Shown: one piece after another, positions 13,901-27,569 of the stretch | Numbering within the stretch: position 1 is the stretch's first letter | Layout: each line of letters begins with the position of its first letter | Assembly: GCA_008921705.1 (NCBI GenBank) | Contig: VFFE01007795.1 | Location: 1,131,811 to 1,195,810, forward strand | Source: Burhinus oedicnemus | Taxonomy: Eukaryota; Chordata; Aves; Charadriiformes; Burhinidae | DNA length: 64,000 nt | Direction: 5' to 3' | The notes under the pieces: model-generated | What the model saw: only the letters and a program-made list of their open reading frames with translations | The model's database searches: none | What the model was told of the DNA's origin: nothing | Program-made: the position numbers and the translations under genes

Positions 13901-14054
13901 TGCATAGAGAAATGACAATACTTGGAACTTTCCTCTCTCTTCATTTTCCTCTTGGTGACCTCCAGTCATGTTCCTCTGTGAGTTATCATTTGTTTCCTCT
14001 CTTCCTCCAACTTTTCCTATGAAGAAATGGGAAATAACACAGAAATCTTTCAAA
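10991..14054. other. Intergenic DNA, no gene recognised
   Basis: No gene-like signal was found. A 16-base poly-A run lies at 11793-11808. A sequence with CACTAGTGTAAGCGAA near 11,195 faintly resembles one arm of the palindromic repeat at 8.1 kb but is too short to call. The 12.7-13.2 kb block is slightly GC-richer and has two short plus-strand frames without recognisable domains. Confidence 0.6.
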
Positions 14055-14440
14055 ACATAGAAAGTCAGGAAACATCAGCACAGCCCAGTATCCCATCTCT
14101 AACAGTGGGCAGCAGTAAATGTCTAGAAAAGAATTTAGGAAGAGAGCAAGTGCATGATGTTGTTCCCAGAATATCTATCGAGCACGCAGCAATTTGTGGT
14201 TCAGAGGATTCCTGAACCAGACATGGTGATTTTGCATTTAATAGCCCCCAATGGATTCATCTTTCATTAAGTTGTCTAGTCACTCTGGAACCCATGCTAA
14301 TTTTACTCATCTACAGCATTTTGTGGTGAGGGGTTTGTGCCACATCTTCAGCATGCTGTCCTCCATGTTGTTGCTTAAGGTTCTTGGTTTTGATATTTGA
14401 AGAAGATATTACAAAATATTTCAAGAATTGACAAACTAGG
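14055..14440 (-). repeat. Old CR1-type 3' fragment, antisense
   Basis: The plus strand carries CAGCCCAGTATCCCATCTCT followed by AACAGTGG, the reverse-strand signature of an older CR1 group ('ccagtatcctgtctccaacagtggc'). About 170 bases on come ATGGATTCATCTTTCATTAA and then CATTTTGTGGTGAGG, matching the later 'atttatc..ttaa' and 'cattctgtggcaagg' parts of the same reversed tail in the right order. The copy is diverged. Edges are by eye. Confidence 0.6.
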
Positions 14441-17400
14441 GTTGATCTTTGACCTTGACATGAAGAGAGGAGGTGTGATTCTCCTTCAGAAGACCAGACA
14501 AATGTACCTCTACCTTTAAACAAACAAAAAACCCCATAACTGAGCACAACAGTAGCCTCTGTTTTTACACAGTGAAAGTATCAGAGTCTAGTTTCAGGTG
14601 CAAGCCTTTCTTCGTGCACAGTTGAATCCATTAGAAAAGTTCTCAAGAAGTAATCTAAACTTGCCTGCATAGTGGAACTGTGCAGATGTATTGTTTTTTG
14701 GTAAGTGTTGAACTGAATTTGTGCTGCAGTGTGGCTACACAGACTCAGTCCCATGGAGTTTCATAAGCAGCATCTACTGTTTTCCACCATTCCTTCTTGC
14801 CAAAGGAGACAGTTCCCTGTTCAATTCCTCAGAGCGTTCAAAGGAATTCACAACAGAAGCGTGAAGTCTATTGTATACTGAGAAAAAACAGATCCTTTGT
14901 GCCATAAGGTAATGGAGCATATCTAAAATAATACAGCACAAGCATTAAACTCAGCAAGAAAAACTCTATTCTGTTACCACCAGCTTATTGACAGAAAATG
15001 AAGCTGAAAAATTTGGCCAAGCATACTCCTGTATTTTCTTCACGCCTCGTTGTTGTGTTCAAACAAAGGCCTTCTCTTTTCCCCACAATATAAATGCTCC
15101 TTGTTCGAATCTAGAGATCATAACTTAAGAATTCGTTCCCAGGCAAATTGTTTTATTGTTGTTACTAGTGCTACTGAGAAGAACGCGGCAAAAAAAGTGT
15201 TACCAAGGCATTTAGGATTCTGTATTAAATCAATACAGCCAGAAAGAGGGGAACCACTAAAGCAGTGAGATGACTTTGGACAGCCTGGCTGGCAATAGGC
15301 TCTGCACCCTGCTGCCCAGTTTGACCTGACATCTACTTTTGCCGCTCGGGGAGGATGGGATCTGCTTTCTGCTTCCCTCTGAGGACACCAAGGGCCCAGA
15401 ACCAGCGGGATGGTGAATAGCAGTGGGGTAAGCAGGCTATGGTCCAGCAAGCAGGATTTTGCAAAGGAAGGGTGGGCAACTAGACCACAGGGCTGCCATT
15501 CAACTGAGTGACTGCTTCTCAGCAAAGCAATGCGTGGTGGGAGCTGCAAGCAGCCATGGGGCCACAGCCGTACGGAGGGAGAACCAGAACCTGCCATGTC
15601 TCTGTTGCTGTGAAGCCCATGCTGAAATGAGGAGAGAAAATGCCTTCAAGTGCCGCACCCCCAAGCATCCCACCTGCACCCTCAGACTGAGTGGATAAAG
15701 ATTTTGCCCCGAGGAACAGACATAGGTTGTTCTTCAGCCACCGCTGCGTCGTGCTGTGCTGTTTGCTGTAAACTTACATTCAAAACAGAGCTGGACTTTT
15801 GAACTGGAGGCCCCTGGGGAGGCAGAGCTATGTACCATTACTAAATTTAGACGCTTCTAAAGTGGAAAACAGTAAAATGTTTTGCAAATAGCAAACTTTT
15901 CAGGATGCAGTGCACAAGACTTGTTCCACACAGCCTGGCTGCTACGAACAGATGATTGGAAAACCGGCAATCATTAATCTCCTTCTGGAAAGATATAGAT
16001 TCCTGAACTGTTCACAGATGACTTCGGATACATCCAGAATGAAAGGTCTGATTTTTCTTCTGGGCTGCAGTTGCACAGACCGTTTCACACTGGCACTTCT
16101 GCCTGGGAATCACTGTTCCCTGAGGAGGCAGTTGAATCCTCTGCAGAAACAGATGAGTCTATGTAAAAGCTGCTGCATTTTCTGACAATATTTGGGAAGG
16201 GTGTTTTTACCCTATATTTGGCTTCTTTTTTTTGAGAGAGAGAGTCTTTATAGGTATCATCAAATTGATAGTTTACTATGTCAGATAATTGTGGTATTTA
16301 TGGACTTTATCACCTTCAGCTCAGTTCAGAGTATTTAATTATACTTCAGATATAACTCACTTTCCTGTGCAATCTTCAAAGTCATCGTTCTAACAGCAAC
16401 ATACAGCCACCTCTTTGAATAAGTTATTATTTCTTAATATTGGGATACATAGTGTTAATTAGGATACCTTACTACTTTGTGTCTTGCTGTGGCATATTTA
16501 CAAAGATCTGTAAGAAATCTGGCGTTGGATTTCTCGGCTCTTCTGAGAAAGCTCATCCACTGCATTGCATCACAACTTCTGCTTCATGTAAGCTCTTTGA
16601 AGTTCCCTGGGACACAGCATAACAGGTAGCAACTAGAATTTAGCTTGCCTGGTGGAGGCAAGCGAAGGTTCATCTGCAGAACCTTTCTGACAAGCACCGC
16701 GGTCACTACAAGTGATCTTTGTATTTCCATGGACATTCAAAACCGTAAGTGCCAAGTGGCTCTTCGGATCTACAGGCTGGAATAGATAAACAGAAAAAGC
16801 CCAGAGTTATGCTTCCTGCTTTAGTTTTTATCCATTAACAGTAGAGAAGCCAGACCCAGTGAAATAAAATGTGTGTACTTAGACAACAATGCTTTACTAT
16901 TTAGATAACAGAATTATTTAATAACAAGAGGTAAAATCCTATAAAAATTAGCATTTTGCCTCTCTGATACAGAAGATATGATACAGGCTGGTGGTTCAGA
17001 GTAAAACTAGGATAATACAGTTGCATTAATTAGGAGACAATATAATTTAAGATAAAATGTAATTCTGTTGCAACATCATCTCTTGGTTTAAGTTGCACAG
17101 CAGGACAAGGGTTTCCTAAGACAAATTTGATAACCACCATGGAGGTTTTTTCTTTTTTTAGTTGCCTAGTTACAGAGTTTATAAGCATATATTACAAGGT
17201 TATCCCATTCGTGAGGTATCTTAAATATGTTAGGCCTGAAACTATAGCCTTGGCAATGTACCAGAGACCCAAAGGTTTCTTACAGGAGACTCTGATACGC
17301 ATCTGTTTCCAACAAAACCTCCAGATTAAAATCATTTTTGGCAGACGAAAAGGTCCAGACTAGGCCCAGACGGACAATGACCCAGTGTTTCTCCATGGGT

Positions 17401-20162
17401 TAGTCATTAGGCTTCTTTGTGATTCAATCCACTTGATATCTGTAATGTGCAAAACAAAAGTATATTTCCTTCATTTCCATAAAGAATTTTAAGATCTACA
17501 AATAAAAGAGTTGTACAACAGACCTAAGTACGTAAGTCCTAAGTAAGTCCATTGCTGTGTCTTAAATTGATATATCTACATTCTGTGAGTCATAGGTTTG
17601 CTCTCTTTTTAATAGTAGTTTGTATAGTTTTTGTGGTTTTTTAATTATTTTCAATATTTTCTGATTTCATGCCCTAGAATTTGCAAGGATTCACTTTCCT
17701 CAGGACTCTGGTATAGAACCAAAATTGCCATGGTATCTGCTCCTCTCCTGTGTGGTCGCAAAGGTAACCTTGAAACTGTGATGGCATCATCAGCTGGTGC
17801 AGTAATGTCTTCCTGAGGCTGCAAACAGTCTGAATTTAGCACAATAAACTGCCTGTTCATATTCCAGGTGACCATGCATACGCTGTGATTCTGTGGCTAG
17901 GGTATAAAATTTGTCTAAGCAAAAACAGGCAGTGCTTTTTTACATAAAATATTTCACCTTCAGCAACCTCTTCTCTCCAATAGTTTGTTTCCTCTTTTTC
18001 TGCCCTACCATGACCTCTCTGAATCTGCCCTTTTTTCAGTCCTCTAGGAGCAAATTAATTGGATTAAGCAACTCCTCCTTCAACCATCATGAAAGGAAGT
18101 AGGGTGTTAGAGATCCCGTCTGCAGATCTTCGGGCAGAGAGCCATGCATGCAGGAGGTAGAACCAGGCAGCCCAAGGACCAGCTGGGAAGCTGGGACCAG
18201 CCGAGTCCCAGCACAGAGCTGCTGAAGCCACCTAAAAGCGACCTCTTTGCTTTGAGCAAATGACAGGGAAAGAAGGTGATGAATAAACATCAGCCGAGCC
18301 AAGACCCGAGGAGCAGAGCCTAGCCAAATGAGAGGTGTAACGCAATAAACTCTTCCTCTGATATAACCTTTGTTGAGAGAAATCACCAGTTAGTTTCACT
18401 GTCAACTTCAGCAACAGTCAGCTGTCAATAAGCCATCACTGATTATCCAACCTGCTCTTGGTAACTCCAAAGACAGCTCTGCGCAAACCCAGGTTGGGTC
18501 TAGAAACAGTATCACAGGGGACTGTGCCTGCCTGATAGGCATAATGCTAGCTCACTGATTTTTTCTTATTGTATGTCTTTATAGCCTAATTCAGATATGT
18601 TTCGTATTGCTCATTTTTCATTTCAAGGCAAGTGTTCACCTCTGTCTTCCCTGCCTGCATTTTGCTAGATAATTAGCAGCTATGTGAACCATACTTATGG
18701 GATGAAGGTGGGCATGGAGAGCTGGGAGCAAAGATTAAGGCCCCATTCTTTCACCTTAGAAACCGCATTTTGTTTCAGAAGAGCCCATGAGTGTTGCCAT
18801 GGCACTTGGGACTTGGTTTTGTGCGTTGGGTTCCACTGTGTGGCGACTTACATAGAGCTTCTTTTAATTTCCTTACATTTTCAGTGATGGGTCTAAACTA
18901 TAAATTCTGCGATCCCTGAACTTTGCTCCTATTTTGTGGTTTGAGCTCATTTTATTGACTGATAATGATTTTATAATAAGAGAATTGTTTCACTCATTAG
19001 CAGTGCAGTGACTGCTGGAGGTCTGTGCCCAGCATAGACTACTTAATCCAAGCTGGCCAGATACTTAAATCAAACATGCATTTTAGCTGTTTCAAATGAA
19101 GACTGTTTTCATTGAACTGGTTTCTATTAATTTTCACTGCCCTCTGACAGCTGCTGCATCAGAATTTCCTTTCTGTAATTAGTTATTGCAAATTTGTATA
19201 TATGAAGAGTTTTTAAATATGAAAGATAGCTGACAGTGGTAGTTTGCACTGCCAAAGTGATTAGCCCAGCGGGAAAATGACTGTAGCAGGGAGAATATGG
19301 GAGACCTTACAGAAGTGAACTCCTGCCATATGAAATGTCATTTGACATGGTGAAAGGCCTCAGAGCCACGCAGCGATCACGCAGTGTGCAACACCTCCCA
19401 GCCGTGCAAAGCCATGGCTCACCACGACCAAGCAGCTACTCCTCGGGAGCAGCTCCCTCACGCTCTCCTAGACCCCTATGTCATGAAGCTAACTCTGCTG
19501 CCATGCATTTAGCAGCCTAAATATACCATAGGTTGCAACAAGTAGTTGACACGAAATGCTAGCTACAAAGAGTAAGGCTGCCAGGCTAGGCTAGCCATCA
19601 GAGCTCTCTGCCCTGAGACACCTCCGAGGGACAAGTCACTTGCCATCTTCCAGCATAGCAAATGGGCAGCTTTTCCACTGGCAGTGACAGCTTAACCAGG
19701 TCTTGACATTTCTTTTAGGCACTCATTTTTGCCCCCACAAGACTCCCTCAGCAGGTCAGCAAAACTCTGTGTGGCCACTCTGCGACCACCAGATCAAATG
19801 ACCAACGTGGAGTAACAAGAGTTCTCCTGGATATCCCAACACAATTCACTGCGCCCCACCAACAACAGCTTCACTAGCACCAGTCATACAACAGTGCAGA
19901 GGAGCAAGAAGGCAAGGAGACAAAAAGAGCTGCAATTTAATTAAAGCCATCGCTGACAGCAAAGGAAGCATCTGTGGAGCCACCATGTCCACGCTGACTG
20001 CGGAACAACCAAGCCTCGCCTGGTGTTTGTCTCTCTGCTAAGTACAGACAGAGCCTTGGAGACCTCCTCAGGCTGAACACCTAACTTTGAGATGGTTATA
20101 GTCAGATTAAAAAACCCCACCCAAAACATCTCTGGCTCTTTGGTGTGAAAACACCACATCCT

Positions 20163-20296
20163 GATATCTTGTCTCTTTTTTTCTCCCCATCCTTTCAAAT
20201 TTTATTTTGACCTTTTCATTTGCTCTTGCTTCTTTTGTACTTCTTTTCCCTTTCTTTCATGTTTTTTATCTTTTTTTTTTCCTCCTCTTGTTTCAG
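20163..20296. repeat. Pyrimidine-rich low-complexity tract
   Basis: Roughly 130 bases are almost entirely C and T, with short T runs (up to 9) and few purines, ending in TTTCAGC. The ending resembles a splice acceptor, but no exon could be recognised after it. It is best treated as low-complexity sequence. Confidence 0.7.
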
Positions 20297-23200
20297 CTTT
20301 ACGTTTCCGTACTTTGTTTTCAGCATGCTGCTGCCTCGTAGGTTGTCACAGTAACACCTTGTACATAATTAGCTCCTGTGCTCTTCATCGTACTGTTGGG
20401 TAGAGATCTAATTGGCCTCTCAGTTTCCCTGCTGCAACTCCATGGCCAGGCCAAAACCAGCTTTGCTTGTCCCTTCCCCTTCATGCTAGCCATCACCATT
20501 GTCCTCCTGAACCTTTCTTCGCCCTTACCATCCACATACCTTTGGTGAGGAAGGCTGGGAGGCAGCTGATGTTGCCCCAGAGCCAGCCACTTCCTCGCTT
20601 TGGTAGCTCATCAAAAATCTGCATTCCTCAAAACCTAATTTGGAGCTGGCAAGTCCGAAGCAGTCGGAGGAGCACATCATTTCAGGCTGGTGTCACTGAC
20701 TTTGGGGAGTTGCATGTGCCAGAACTGTCCTTGGGCCCTCAGCACCAAAACCTCTGAAAGATGGAAATAGAAATAATTCTGAGAATTGAAGCAAGGGGTG
20801 GCTGGGAAGGAGGGGGGAGGAGGAACAGACATGCTTCTCGGTGTTTGCCAAGAGACAGCTTGCTGTTCAATCTGGTTTATAACCCTTAGCCTATAAAGAG
20901 GTACTTCTCAGCTCTGCTGTGCAATAACACCAAAGAGTCAATGCTGTCCAAGTTGTGAAGGGCCCATGCACAGCCTGTTGTAACCAAGCAGTGCTTTTGA
21001 TACGTTTCCTCCAGGTATTGCCACACATAAAAAATGTCCCAGATTGTTTAGTTCCATTAAAGAACGCAATTACACTGTCTTCATTCAGCTGGGCTGGCAG
21101 GCCAGCCACTCTAAAGGAAATTCATCTCCAGGATCTGCAAATGACAGAGCTGGCTCCCCTGTACAATAAAGCTTACTGCGGCAGCATTAGCTGCAGTACC
21201 TTTTGTTACATTCTGCTTACGCTGTACAATGTTGGGTAACTTGATATTTCTCCAAGTGACATTTAAATTTAAGTCCAGAAGAAAGCTGATTGTCATCTTT
21301 TGTGAAAACATTATGTGATAATTTTAGACCCCTATGTCACTTGATGTAAATCAGCTCTGTACGTAAAAAGCTACTAAACTACCCTCAGACCCTGTAAGGG
21401 CTATAATTTTCACGTAATTTTGGTGTGATTATTGTTCAGCTATTTATGTGTGACTATGATAAACATACTCCCTTGGAATTAGTCCATTTAAAAACACATT
21501 TCCATGATCAGCCTGCCCTTCTTAGCCCTTCTTGACCCCCTCTTGGTAATTTCTTCTAAGTCATTTTAATCATGTTTTATCATTACAAGGCTTCTTAATA
21601 GGACAGTCTAGCCTTCCCTTCTCACTGCATGAAACACTGCTGCTGGAGCTTGATTTGCATGACCTAAATGATTTCTGCAATCACTGCTCTCCAGTTGTTT
21701 GTCCTGGAGGGACAGTGAAGGATTATACTGTTTTAAAAGCATTTCTATTCAGCAAATACCTCATTTGCAATGAGATATCAGCATTTACCACGTTCATAAT
21801 GCAGCTTGGCCTGCTAATAAATTTCATTTCTGCTTCAATTTTCTTGCTTCACAGAAGACCAGAGACAAAGATTGCATAATTGAGATCCAAGCGCAGGTAA
21901 TAATTCCTTGCCCATTAGCCCTCCAACTGCAGAACTGTAAGCGCATTCAAAACAGTTAATCAGCAGCTTGCACCATCCATCCTATCACAAGGACCCCACA
22001 TGAGGACCTCCATATCCCCCTGCATAAAAAGGGAGGAAGACCACTCTGCCGAAGCCTTGAAGTTCTGTCCCTCATGCTACTGTTCCTTTCTGCCTCAGTT
22101 TCCCTTCATTTAAAAATAAAATTATTTTTTTTAAAAAAAAAGAGGCTTTTAGCACCACAAATACTTTGAAACTAAAGATGATATTTCTTCTATTTGAGGG
22201 ACTGATCCAATCAATAGGAATCTCATTATGGATTTAAATCACTCCTAGTTCAAGCCCATTTTTGGGAATGAGGAACAGAAAAACTGTGAGGTGAAGGGAT
22301 GGTGTTCAAGCCTTTTCCAGCTGCTCTTCCAGCCGGGCTATTCTCAGTACCAACAGCTAATGGAGGTAATACTCGCTAGGCCAGGAGCTATTAAGCTCAT
22401 TTCCTTTGCTGCCACTACACAGATGCACTGAGGATGTTAGGTGAGAGGAGGAAGGGACTGAAGTTTCCCCATCACACTGCAGCTACGCAATACAAGAGGC
22501 ACAATTTTCTTCATAACAGTAAGCTAAATGAAAGTTTGAGTTGATTAATGACCATGGGAGAAAAAGAACCAATAGTGAAAGCATTTATAAGTCACTGTAT
22601 ACCTTCCAGTCCGGCAAAGGATTCTTAAATGAACTATTTCACGCAGCAGTTGCTGTTAAAGGGAGGCATTCATCTTGCATTATTGATTTTGTTTATTCAT
22701 ACAGGTCTTCACTATAACCACCAACGTTCATGTCAAAAACAGCAATAATGGATTTCCACATCTTCTTCATATAGCCTATGTCTTTCTTAAAGCAGGGTGT
22801 ATCTCTTTGCCACGTTTCTGTAGTGCCTAGGGCATTGATATTGGACCTATTAAGACCTGATCATGGTAGAAGGAGTAATTATTTTATAATCCTTGTAAGA
22901 ACATTATCACTCAATAAAGTATTTCCTTTTCTCAGTTTCTATACCTAGACAACGCACCAGCATCCAGCTCCATAGCTCTTTTCATAAATCAGGTCTGTTT
23001 CTGGCAAAGGGAAAGAACTTCTTTGGGGAAACATTTATTTTTTTTTCCATCTGTCATTGAATCCAAACCAGCCTCTCCCTCACGACCACCGGCAACCCAG
23101 AATATTGCTGCTTGGAGCAGAGCAAGCTTTCCTCCACACTGCAGGCCTGCCTTTGTAGGGGACAAAAAAGCAGCTGAGCCAGCGGACACTTGTTGAATTC

Positions 23201-23305
23201 TGAGCATTCTCCATCACCCACCATGAGTGGTGAGGGCAACTCAGCTGCTGGCTGCAGCAGGAGCCACACAGCGGACATATTAACAGAATAGACCGGTTAT
23301 CAGGT

Positions 23306-23346
23306 TACACAAGCACTCGCACACAAGTACACACACGCACACACAG
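23306..23346. repeat. Interrupted AC microsatellite
   Basis: About 40 bases of AC repeats are interrupted by AGCACTCG, AAGT and G. This is typical degenerate simple sequence. Confidence 0.8.
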
Positions 23347-24394
23347 AGAAATAATAATGGCCCAAGAGAGATAAAAGCAATTTATAAGGTTTCCACCTTG
23401 CAGTGCCACAGCAATTTAAAGACAGACAAATCCCTAAAACACGGCAAATGGTCATAACTGGAAGTCTCACTACTAGCAGTCTGTTTCTCTGCTAAACTTG
23501 GATTAAAGGGGGAATCACAAAATCTGTTGTTGAAAAGAGCAGAATCCCCTATAGAGCCAATAACATTCTCAGAGCAGGTGAGGTTTGCAGTGAATTGATA
23601 CAGCTCATGCAGCATCGGGCAATATGAGGTGTCATTTACAAAAAACGAATATTTGGCAGATAACGTTGGGTCTGTTGGCTGAAGCAGAAAAAGCAATCAA
23701 TACATGTTGGCAATATTTACCCACTTACAGTCCTGCCAAATGTGAATTTGCAGGAATGTATCGGCTGTTTTGAACTGATCTTTGACTTTGTCTCTTCACA
23801 GATGAATGTGGACTGAAACTAGAATAATCCACATTACAGAGAAAGAGATATGGCAGGAATGCACAGGGTCACCTCTATTATTTGTTCTTGCCGTAAGAGT
23901 CAGTGCTGAAAAAATTAGGTCAGATACAATTTCCAAAGGGATTAAGTGAGGTAAATCAGATTGATAACTGAATATGAGTCTGAAAAAAATCACTGTGTCA
24001 GACTTGATCACCCTTCTACCTGGAATAAAACCTAGATTTTTTTAAAAATTGGAACAGAAATTTTGGATTTTAAAAGAATGAGCCCACATCTGGTACATTA
24101 TCTGTTTCCAGCTCTCTCACTCTTCCTTCCTCTCTCCCTCCAGGCAGTGCCTTTCAGATACACCCCCTCAGAAATATAGACTGAGATACCAATAGTTATA
24201 TGACATGCTGCAAGTGGACAGTAAAGAAGAACACCTACGAGACAGAAAATCATCCTATGGCAATAAAAACTAGGATAAACATGACTTCTGCTTATTTAAC
24301 TTGATTCATTGCTATTACAATCCAAGTGCTATGAAATTTTCCCTGGAAAACAATAATAATTTAAAATATCAGACCCTAAATAAGAGCAGCAAAA

Positions 24395-24740
24395 AAGTCG
24401 CACTAAGTCAAACTAATGATCCATCTCATCCTGTATTCTGTCTTCAACGCCGGCGGTGGAAGATGTTGTTCATGGAGAGCGTGTGAGTCTAGACACTTTC
24501 TGTGGTCCACTCTTCTCAGTCTTCCAAAAGCAGAATTGCTGTTTTAGGGATGTTAGATGGTGTGTTGCTGCCTAGTGCTGTTAGCATGTTTACTGACTTT
24601 TTATCTGTGAACTTGCCTCATCTCTTTTTGTCCTGCTGATACCATCTGCCTCCCCAACCTCCCACATCACCTGTACAACACAACAAAGCCTTTCTACTCT
24701 CTATCCCTGTCTTTGCAAGGAAAGCCCAGCCGACTCATAG
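24395..24740 (-). repeat. Old CR1-type 3' fragment, antisense
   Basis: The plus strand shows AGTCAAACTAATGATCCATC followed by CTGTATTCTGTCTTCAACGC. This matches the reversed 3' end of the older CR1 group ('ggtcagaccaatggtccatc..cagtatcctgtct'). Around 24,600-24,660, CTGTGAACTTGCCTCATCTC followed by TTTTTG..CCTGCTGATA fits the next landmark ('catgaatttatctaatc.cttttgaaccctgttata'). There is no coding potential. Edges are approximate. Confidence 0.6.
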
Positions 24741-27569
24741 AGACAGACCCTGGGCCATGAACGCCAACAAGTGGGTCACTTCCTGGAACAACATCTTCCT
24801 TCTCATTCTGCAGAGGCCAAGAAATAACTTGAAACTGAAGAGCCGGTTTCTGTGGGAGAGCAAAGGCAGGGGAGGAAAAAGTTAGCCATTTGCCAACAGA
24901 AACAGGGCTCTCCTATGGTCATACAGAATTTTTAAAAAATTAAGCAACAAGCCTGAGACATGGAATAAATCAAAGGAAAAACTAACTATTGTTCTAGGGC
25001 TTTTGCTAGCATTTCTAATTGTGGAAAAAAATGAGAAAACTGTCAAGTGGAATCTCTTTGATACGACTGCATTAAAGGATAATTTCCATTCCCCGGATGC
25101 ATGATCTAACTCCTAATGAAAGGTGTGTCCTGAAGGACAGAATTTGGCCTTATGTGAATCTAATGAACCCAACATCTTTAGCAGGCTTCTCAAATACTCT
25201 TTTGTTCTGCAAAGTGCTTTACTGTACTGTTTACATGAAAGAAGCTGTACAAAAAAATAAGTCAGATTAAATGCTCTAGGGCCAGGTTTCATCTGACCTT
25301 CCCATGATACCCTGGTAAAAAATTAAAGGAAGGTCTTGTAGAGGGAGTAGAGACAAACATATTTCTTTTTACTGCATGAAGCAGTGGGTCTGCTCCCTCA
25401 CTGGAAAGGAAACAAGGACTCAGGTCTAACTTCCCTTCTGCACTGGAGGAGATACAGAAAAGTTAAGACAATCTGCATATTTCCCCCAGTAGCAAAGCTA
25501 GGGAAGAATAGTGCCCAAAGTGTAACCTTACCTTTCAATAATATTTAGCTTATAAAAGGATTGTGCCCTTACCTAAAACTGTGTCTGCAGGGCAGAGCTG
25601 CCTACAGACTGTAGTGTTGAAGGGCATATTATAGGGAAGGTTGATATAACTGTATGAAGTTGGAAAAAAAATTCAAAATAAAATGAAGTTTTTAATGAAT
25701 CACAAAGCTATATTGTCCCAAGCACATGATGAATGCTGAACAATTAAGAGCTTCATTTCTCTTGCAATGCAGGTATATTTATTTTTGCATTTCCTGCAGT
25801 TGTACTGATATCACCTTATACTCCATCTACTTCTAAGTGACACATTTGCTTAGATCCCTGGAGGACTATGTTCAAGACAAACGGAGGCACAGGCACCAGG
25901 CCTAGAAGGACCTATAGTTCACATGTAGCACTCTGGAAGAACTGCTGGTAGGTATGAGCTCTGTTCAACAGCAGTGCAAAACAGACTGGGAGAATGACAC
26001 CAAGACAGATTTGGGAGGTGCTGTATGATCCCTGGGGAATGAAAAGTATTTTGGAGGGGATTTTTAATTTATTGGCAGAACTCTTTAAATGTGCACGGTA
26101 GAAAAGGAGATACTTTTTCTGCAGCTCACTTAATAAATTAAGGTTCTGATTTACATGGACATTCATTATGAAGGACTGCTAACTTGTAGATATGGCCAGA
26201 CTCTACTTAGTGGAAAACCTGATGGGAAGTTAGAGCTCTGTCCTTCCCACCCCTCATGATCACTAACAGACAGCTTTCAAGCAGCCTTAAAACTACTGAC
26301 AATATCTCAGCAGCAGAGCAGGAGCAACCATAAGGCCAGGCAGAAGGAAATGCTGTAGCATAGCACACTGTGTAGCTGCTGCCTCTGATCTGGCTGAGCT
26401 ACCCCATCTGGCTTGCGCCCTCGTGCCTGGCTTTGGGTGCTCAGCCTGGGAAAACCCCCGCCATGCCTTGCACTTTTCCTGGGCTCTGAGGAAGGCAACT
26501 AGATGGACCTCTGTGGCCTCGTGACCATCACAGCAATGTCTCTGGACATACACCCTGCACATTGCCCTGGTTCTCTGTGGAGAGGTCCTGGTATGATCTC
26601 TAGCAGGACAGCAGGGGCGAGGGTCTCACCAGACTGATCTTGCAGTGAGCACGACTTGTCTACAAGCGAAGGGTGGATGTGTGGCACTAAATCCTGGGAC
26701 CACTTCAGGCACCAGTCTTGGGCCTGATCTGGTGCTTCCTCACTTGGCCACTGACACTTACTAATGCTTAAAGGTCCAAAAGTCCCAGATGGGGATCAAT
26801 AGATTGCATCTGAATTTTGGACTTGCCCTTCCCCATAACTCTGTGTATTACATGATGTTTCTGCTGACAACTGTGGCAGAAATGCAGGCTGGTACGCATC
26901 TATCTCAACTCTCCCATGTATTAGAAGCCACCACTATTTGTTTGTGAATGCTTTCCCACACCTTTCAGCTGAGAAAACCACATGAGAAGCCACATATGAT
27001 ATCCAGTTTAAACACAAAGGGTCACAGAATTTTTTTCTGAGAACTACTTTGAAAAATCTTTGCGAAATAAATGCAGTATAATGCAATGAGGCAGATGACA
27101 CTAAGCTGTTTGCTTTACAAGATGGATGTGTGGTGTGAAAGGAAACAAGACTACAAGAAACAGAAAAGAACAGAAAAGAAATACTGAAAATCTAATATGC
27201 AAAAACCATTCAGGAATTGGAAAGAAGGAAAAGTGTACAAAGAGGTAGCTTGGGAATGTTGCAGGACTCAGACAGCAACAGTAATACAATGAAATGCTAC
27301 AAATAAGAGGTGGAACCAAGGAACTTAAAGGGAAAAGATAGAGTCCAAGAAGCAAGAAAAAGAAATTGATTTCTTTGTCTTTTCCTATGACTTGTCTTCA
27401 TGCTGATAAAACTGTGACTATTTAGTGCATAGCATTAGTGGCAAACCTTACTCTGAGCTTTCAAGTATTTTCAGACACGCAGTCAGATTTCAGCTGGGCA
27501 ACAGTTGAACAACTTCTAACACATGCATGGACAACAGGTCCATAAATGAGTATCAAATAGACCTGGTAC
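24741..27569. other. Intergenic DNA, no gene recognised
   Basis: Nothing gene-like was identified. The 27.13-27.36 kb part is purine-rich on the plus strand and contains a small tandem copy of ACAGAAAAGA. Its complement gives a hydrophobic-looking open frame that is a composition artefact. Confidence 0.6.

Larger units (their letters stand above)
14441..24394. other. Intergenic DNA, no gene recognised
   Basis: About 10 kb without a supported gene. The longest frame (159 codons, minus strand, 15118-15597) has no recognisable domain and overlaps a plus-strand frame. Simple sequence includes T8(GA)6 at 16226-16245, a pyrimidine-rich tract at 20.2 kb and an AC tract at 23.3 kb. AT-rich blocks at about 18,930-19,210, 21,600-21,900 and 22,510-22,700 hold homeodomain-, E-box- and octamer-type words and could be regulatory. 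Confidence 0.6.

Noticed and set aside
15095..15115. TTGTTCGAATCTAG as a tRNA T-arm
   Set aside because: No matching acceptor stem, D-arm or anticodon arm at the right spacing.
15118..15597. 159-codon open frame, minus strand
   Set aside because: No recognisable domain or exon junctions, an overlapping plus-strand frame, and a length expected by chance in a moderately GC-rich patch.
20163..20300. Pyrimidine tract ending in TTTCAG as a splice acceptor of an unknown exon
   Set aside because: The tract is far longer than a normal acceptor tract, and no open frame or donor pair follows convincingly.
27101..27355. Hydrophobic 84-codon minus-strand frame resembling a membrane protein
   Set aside because: It is the complement of a purine-rich run. 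Leucine/phenylalanine/serine richness is a composition effect.
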